From: Leptolyngbya sp. KIOST-1
Lineage (GTDB): Bacteria > Cyanobacteriota > Cyanobacteriia > Phormidesmidales > Phormidesmidaceae
Length of the DNA stretch: 64,000 nucleotides
Assembly (NCBI RefSeq): GCF_000763385.1
Contig: NZ_JQFA01000002.1
Span: 682,001 to 746,000 of the forward strand
Reading direction: 5' to 3'
Part shown: positions 63,210 to 64,000 of the stretch, piece by piece
Layout of the letters: every line of letters starts with the position of its first letter
Numbering within the stretch: the stretch's first letter is position 1
Notes under the pieces: model-generated
Told to the model about the DNA's origin: nothing
The model's input: only the letters and a program-made list of their open reading frames with translations
Databases searched by the model: none
Program-made: the position numbers and the translations under genes

Positions 63210-64000
63210 CTAGGTGTAGTCACCCTGCATGGCTTGTTGATAGGCAGGGACAATCAACCACTCTCGCCATGCGTATTTTGGGTTAGTCTGTTTCATCTTT
63301 GTTGATATCTCAGTCGAATTACCGGCGTTAATCACCAGGTCACGCCAGCTTTTTAGCCAAGATTGCCATTGTTCATCGAGTTGTTGTGACGTTTTACTAT
63401 AAAAGCTCTTTTTCAAGACTGAGATATCGTCTGGTATATGGGATAACTCTCGGAAGAAAATGGTGTAATCTACCTCTGATTGGGTGATTAGCTGCATTAA
63501 TTCCTTAAATAGCTCTGGGTTAAATTCAGGCAAGCCAAGTTTGGCCGCCCACATGGTTTGAATTTGTCCCTGCATTGCCTCTGCAAAGCCATGGCATACT
63601 TGGTCGAAATGTTCTAACGATTCAGCATCTTCTGCAAGTAACGGTCTCACAGATTGCCAAAACATATGATAATTCGCTTCGGCTGCAACGGGCTGATTGA
63701 AGAATGAAAAGTGTTTGCCGCCGCCAGTCCAGGGTTGAAACCAGGGGTCAAAAATTTCACAAAATCCAAATGGCCCATAGTCGAGGGTAAAGCCACCAGC
63801 GGCGCAGTTGTCACTATTAAAATTACCCTGACAGTAACCAACCCGTAGCCAATTGGCCACCAGGGTCGTAAGACGCTGGCGAAATAGCTTAGCTAACTCA
63901 ACCAATTGATCTGCAAAACTCAGGGTTTGATCAATGTCGCTTTTGTATTCTCGCTCAATTAAATGCGACACTATCATGCGCAACTCTTCTAATGCTCGGG
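63210..64000 (-). pseudogene. selO: SelO protein adenylyltransferase, interrupted near its C-terminus, partial at window edge
   Basis: The frame stays open to the right edge, so the N-terminus lies outside. Catalytic-region motifs of the SelO pseudokinase-like AMPylator are visible: VGYCQGNFNSDN with the metal-binding Asn and Asp, then DYGPFGF and a YAWREWLIVPAYQQA C-terminal segment. SelO transfers AMP from ATP to Ser, Thr or Tyr of redox proteins. The insertion element places a TAG inside its own terminal repeat directly after TAC ACC. The product loses about 47 residues including the terminal Cys-Ser-Ser. The catalytic core is retained, so partial activity is possible. Confidence 0.85.

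Larger units (their letters stand above)
61395..63214. mobile_element. 1820-bp insertion element in selO, IS-derived and chimeric
   Basis: The left end 61395-61418 and the reverse complement of the right end 63191-63214 match at 19 of 24 positions. The outer nine (CCTAGTTCC) and the inner eight (TTTGTGTC) are exact. Both ends are flanked by TGTAGT (61389-61394 and 63215-63220), a 6-bp target duplication. The element carries the start and end of an apparent transposase gene on the plus strand. Between them is a fragment of a Toprim/DUF3987 gene on the minus strand. It cannot encode an intact transposase, so it must have moved with help in trans or been rearranged after insertion. I cannot assign the IS family. 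Confidence 0.85.

Overview
The window reads as chromosomal DNA of a GC-rich filamentous cyanobacterium, plausibly Leptolyngbya/Nodosilinea-like. The octamer GCGATCGC (HIP1) and its GCGATCG/CGATCGC subsets recur throughout, and the genes include a candidate cyanobacteriochrome kinase, a CoaR/CoaT cobalt switch and many PAS/GAF kinases. No rRNA, tRNA or CRISPR array was seen.

Layout. (1) 1-1.1 kb: a small DM13-like protein and a short internally duplicated hydrophilic protein. (2) 1.1-11.4 kb, minus strand: a fermentation block of pflB, pflA, an OsmC-like gene, adhE and an NDP-forming acyl-CoA synthetase fused to a GNAT acetyltransferase. A VapBC-type toxin-antitoxin operon sits inside it. (3) 12.2-16.8 kb, divergent from pflB: a CBS-GAF-PAS histidine kinase whose GAF has both cysteine motifs of a DXCF cyanobacteriochrome, then a receiver/ATPase protein whose H-box histidine is replaced by Arg. 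(4) 16.9-24.3 kb: a membrane methyltransferase-like protein, a DUF2283/DUF4258 pair, a Uup-type ABC-F protein, a secreted Gln/Pro repeat protein, a BrkB family protein and cysC. (5) 24.4-30.7 kb, minus strand: two overlapping gene pairs that look like conflict or signalling modules. One is an AAA-like ATPase plus a TPR/STAND ATPase. The other is a nuclease-ParA fusion plus a ParB-like/Rho_N protein. The ParA end and the following glycosyltransferase gene are visibly AT-richer than the surroundings. (6) 33.5-50.9 kb: two metallopeptidases, a FecR repeat protein, an SRAP protein, an SDR, a 1759-residue hybrid kinase, a degenerate-site ABC exporter half, an aldo/keto reductase, a TspO-like protein and a small lipoprotein. 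(7) 51.0-54.5 kb: coaT and coaR, divergent, separated by two octanucleotide tandem arrays. (8) 54.8-60.9 kb: an AddB-like nuclease and an AddA-like helicase-nuclease. The AddB-like gene contains six copies of a 15-bp palindrome. (9) 61.2-64.0 kb: selO split by a 1820-bp element with 24-bp imperfect terminal inverted repeats and a 6-bp target duplication. Inside the element most of an apparent transposase gene is replaced by a reversed fragment of a Toprim/DUF3987 gene.

Function. The pfl/adhE/acyl-CoA synthetase set would convert pyruvate to formate, acetyl-CoA, ethanol and acetate in the dark under anoxia. The divergent kinase could link this to light (GAF) and adenylate charge (CBS), but that is inference from position only. 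The strongest candidates for undescribed biology are the nuclease-ParA/ParB-like pair, the neighbouring ATPase pair, the gene-capturing insertion element in selO, and the tandem arrays around coaR.
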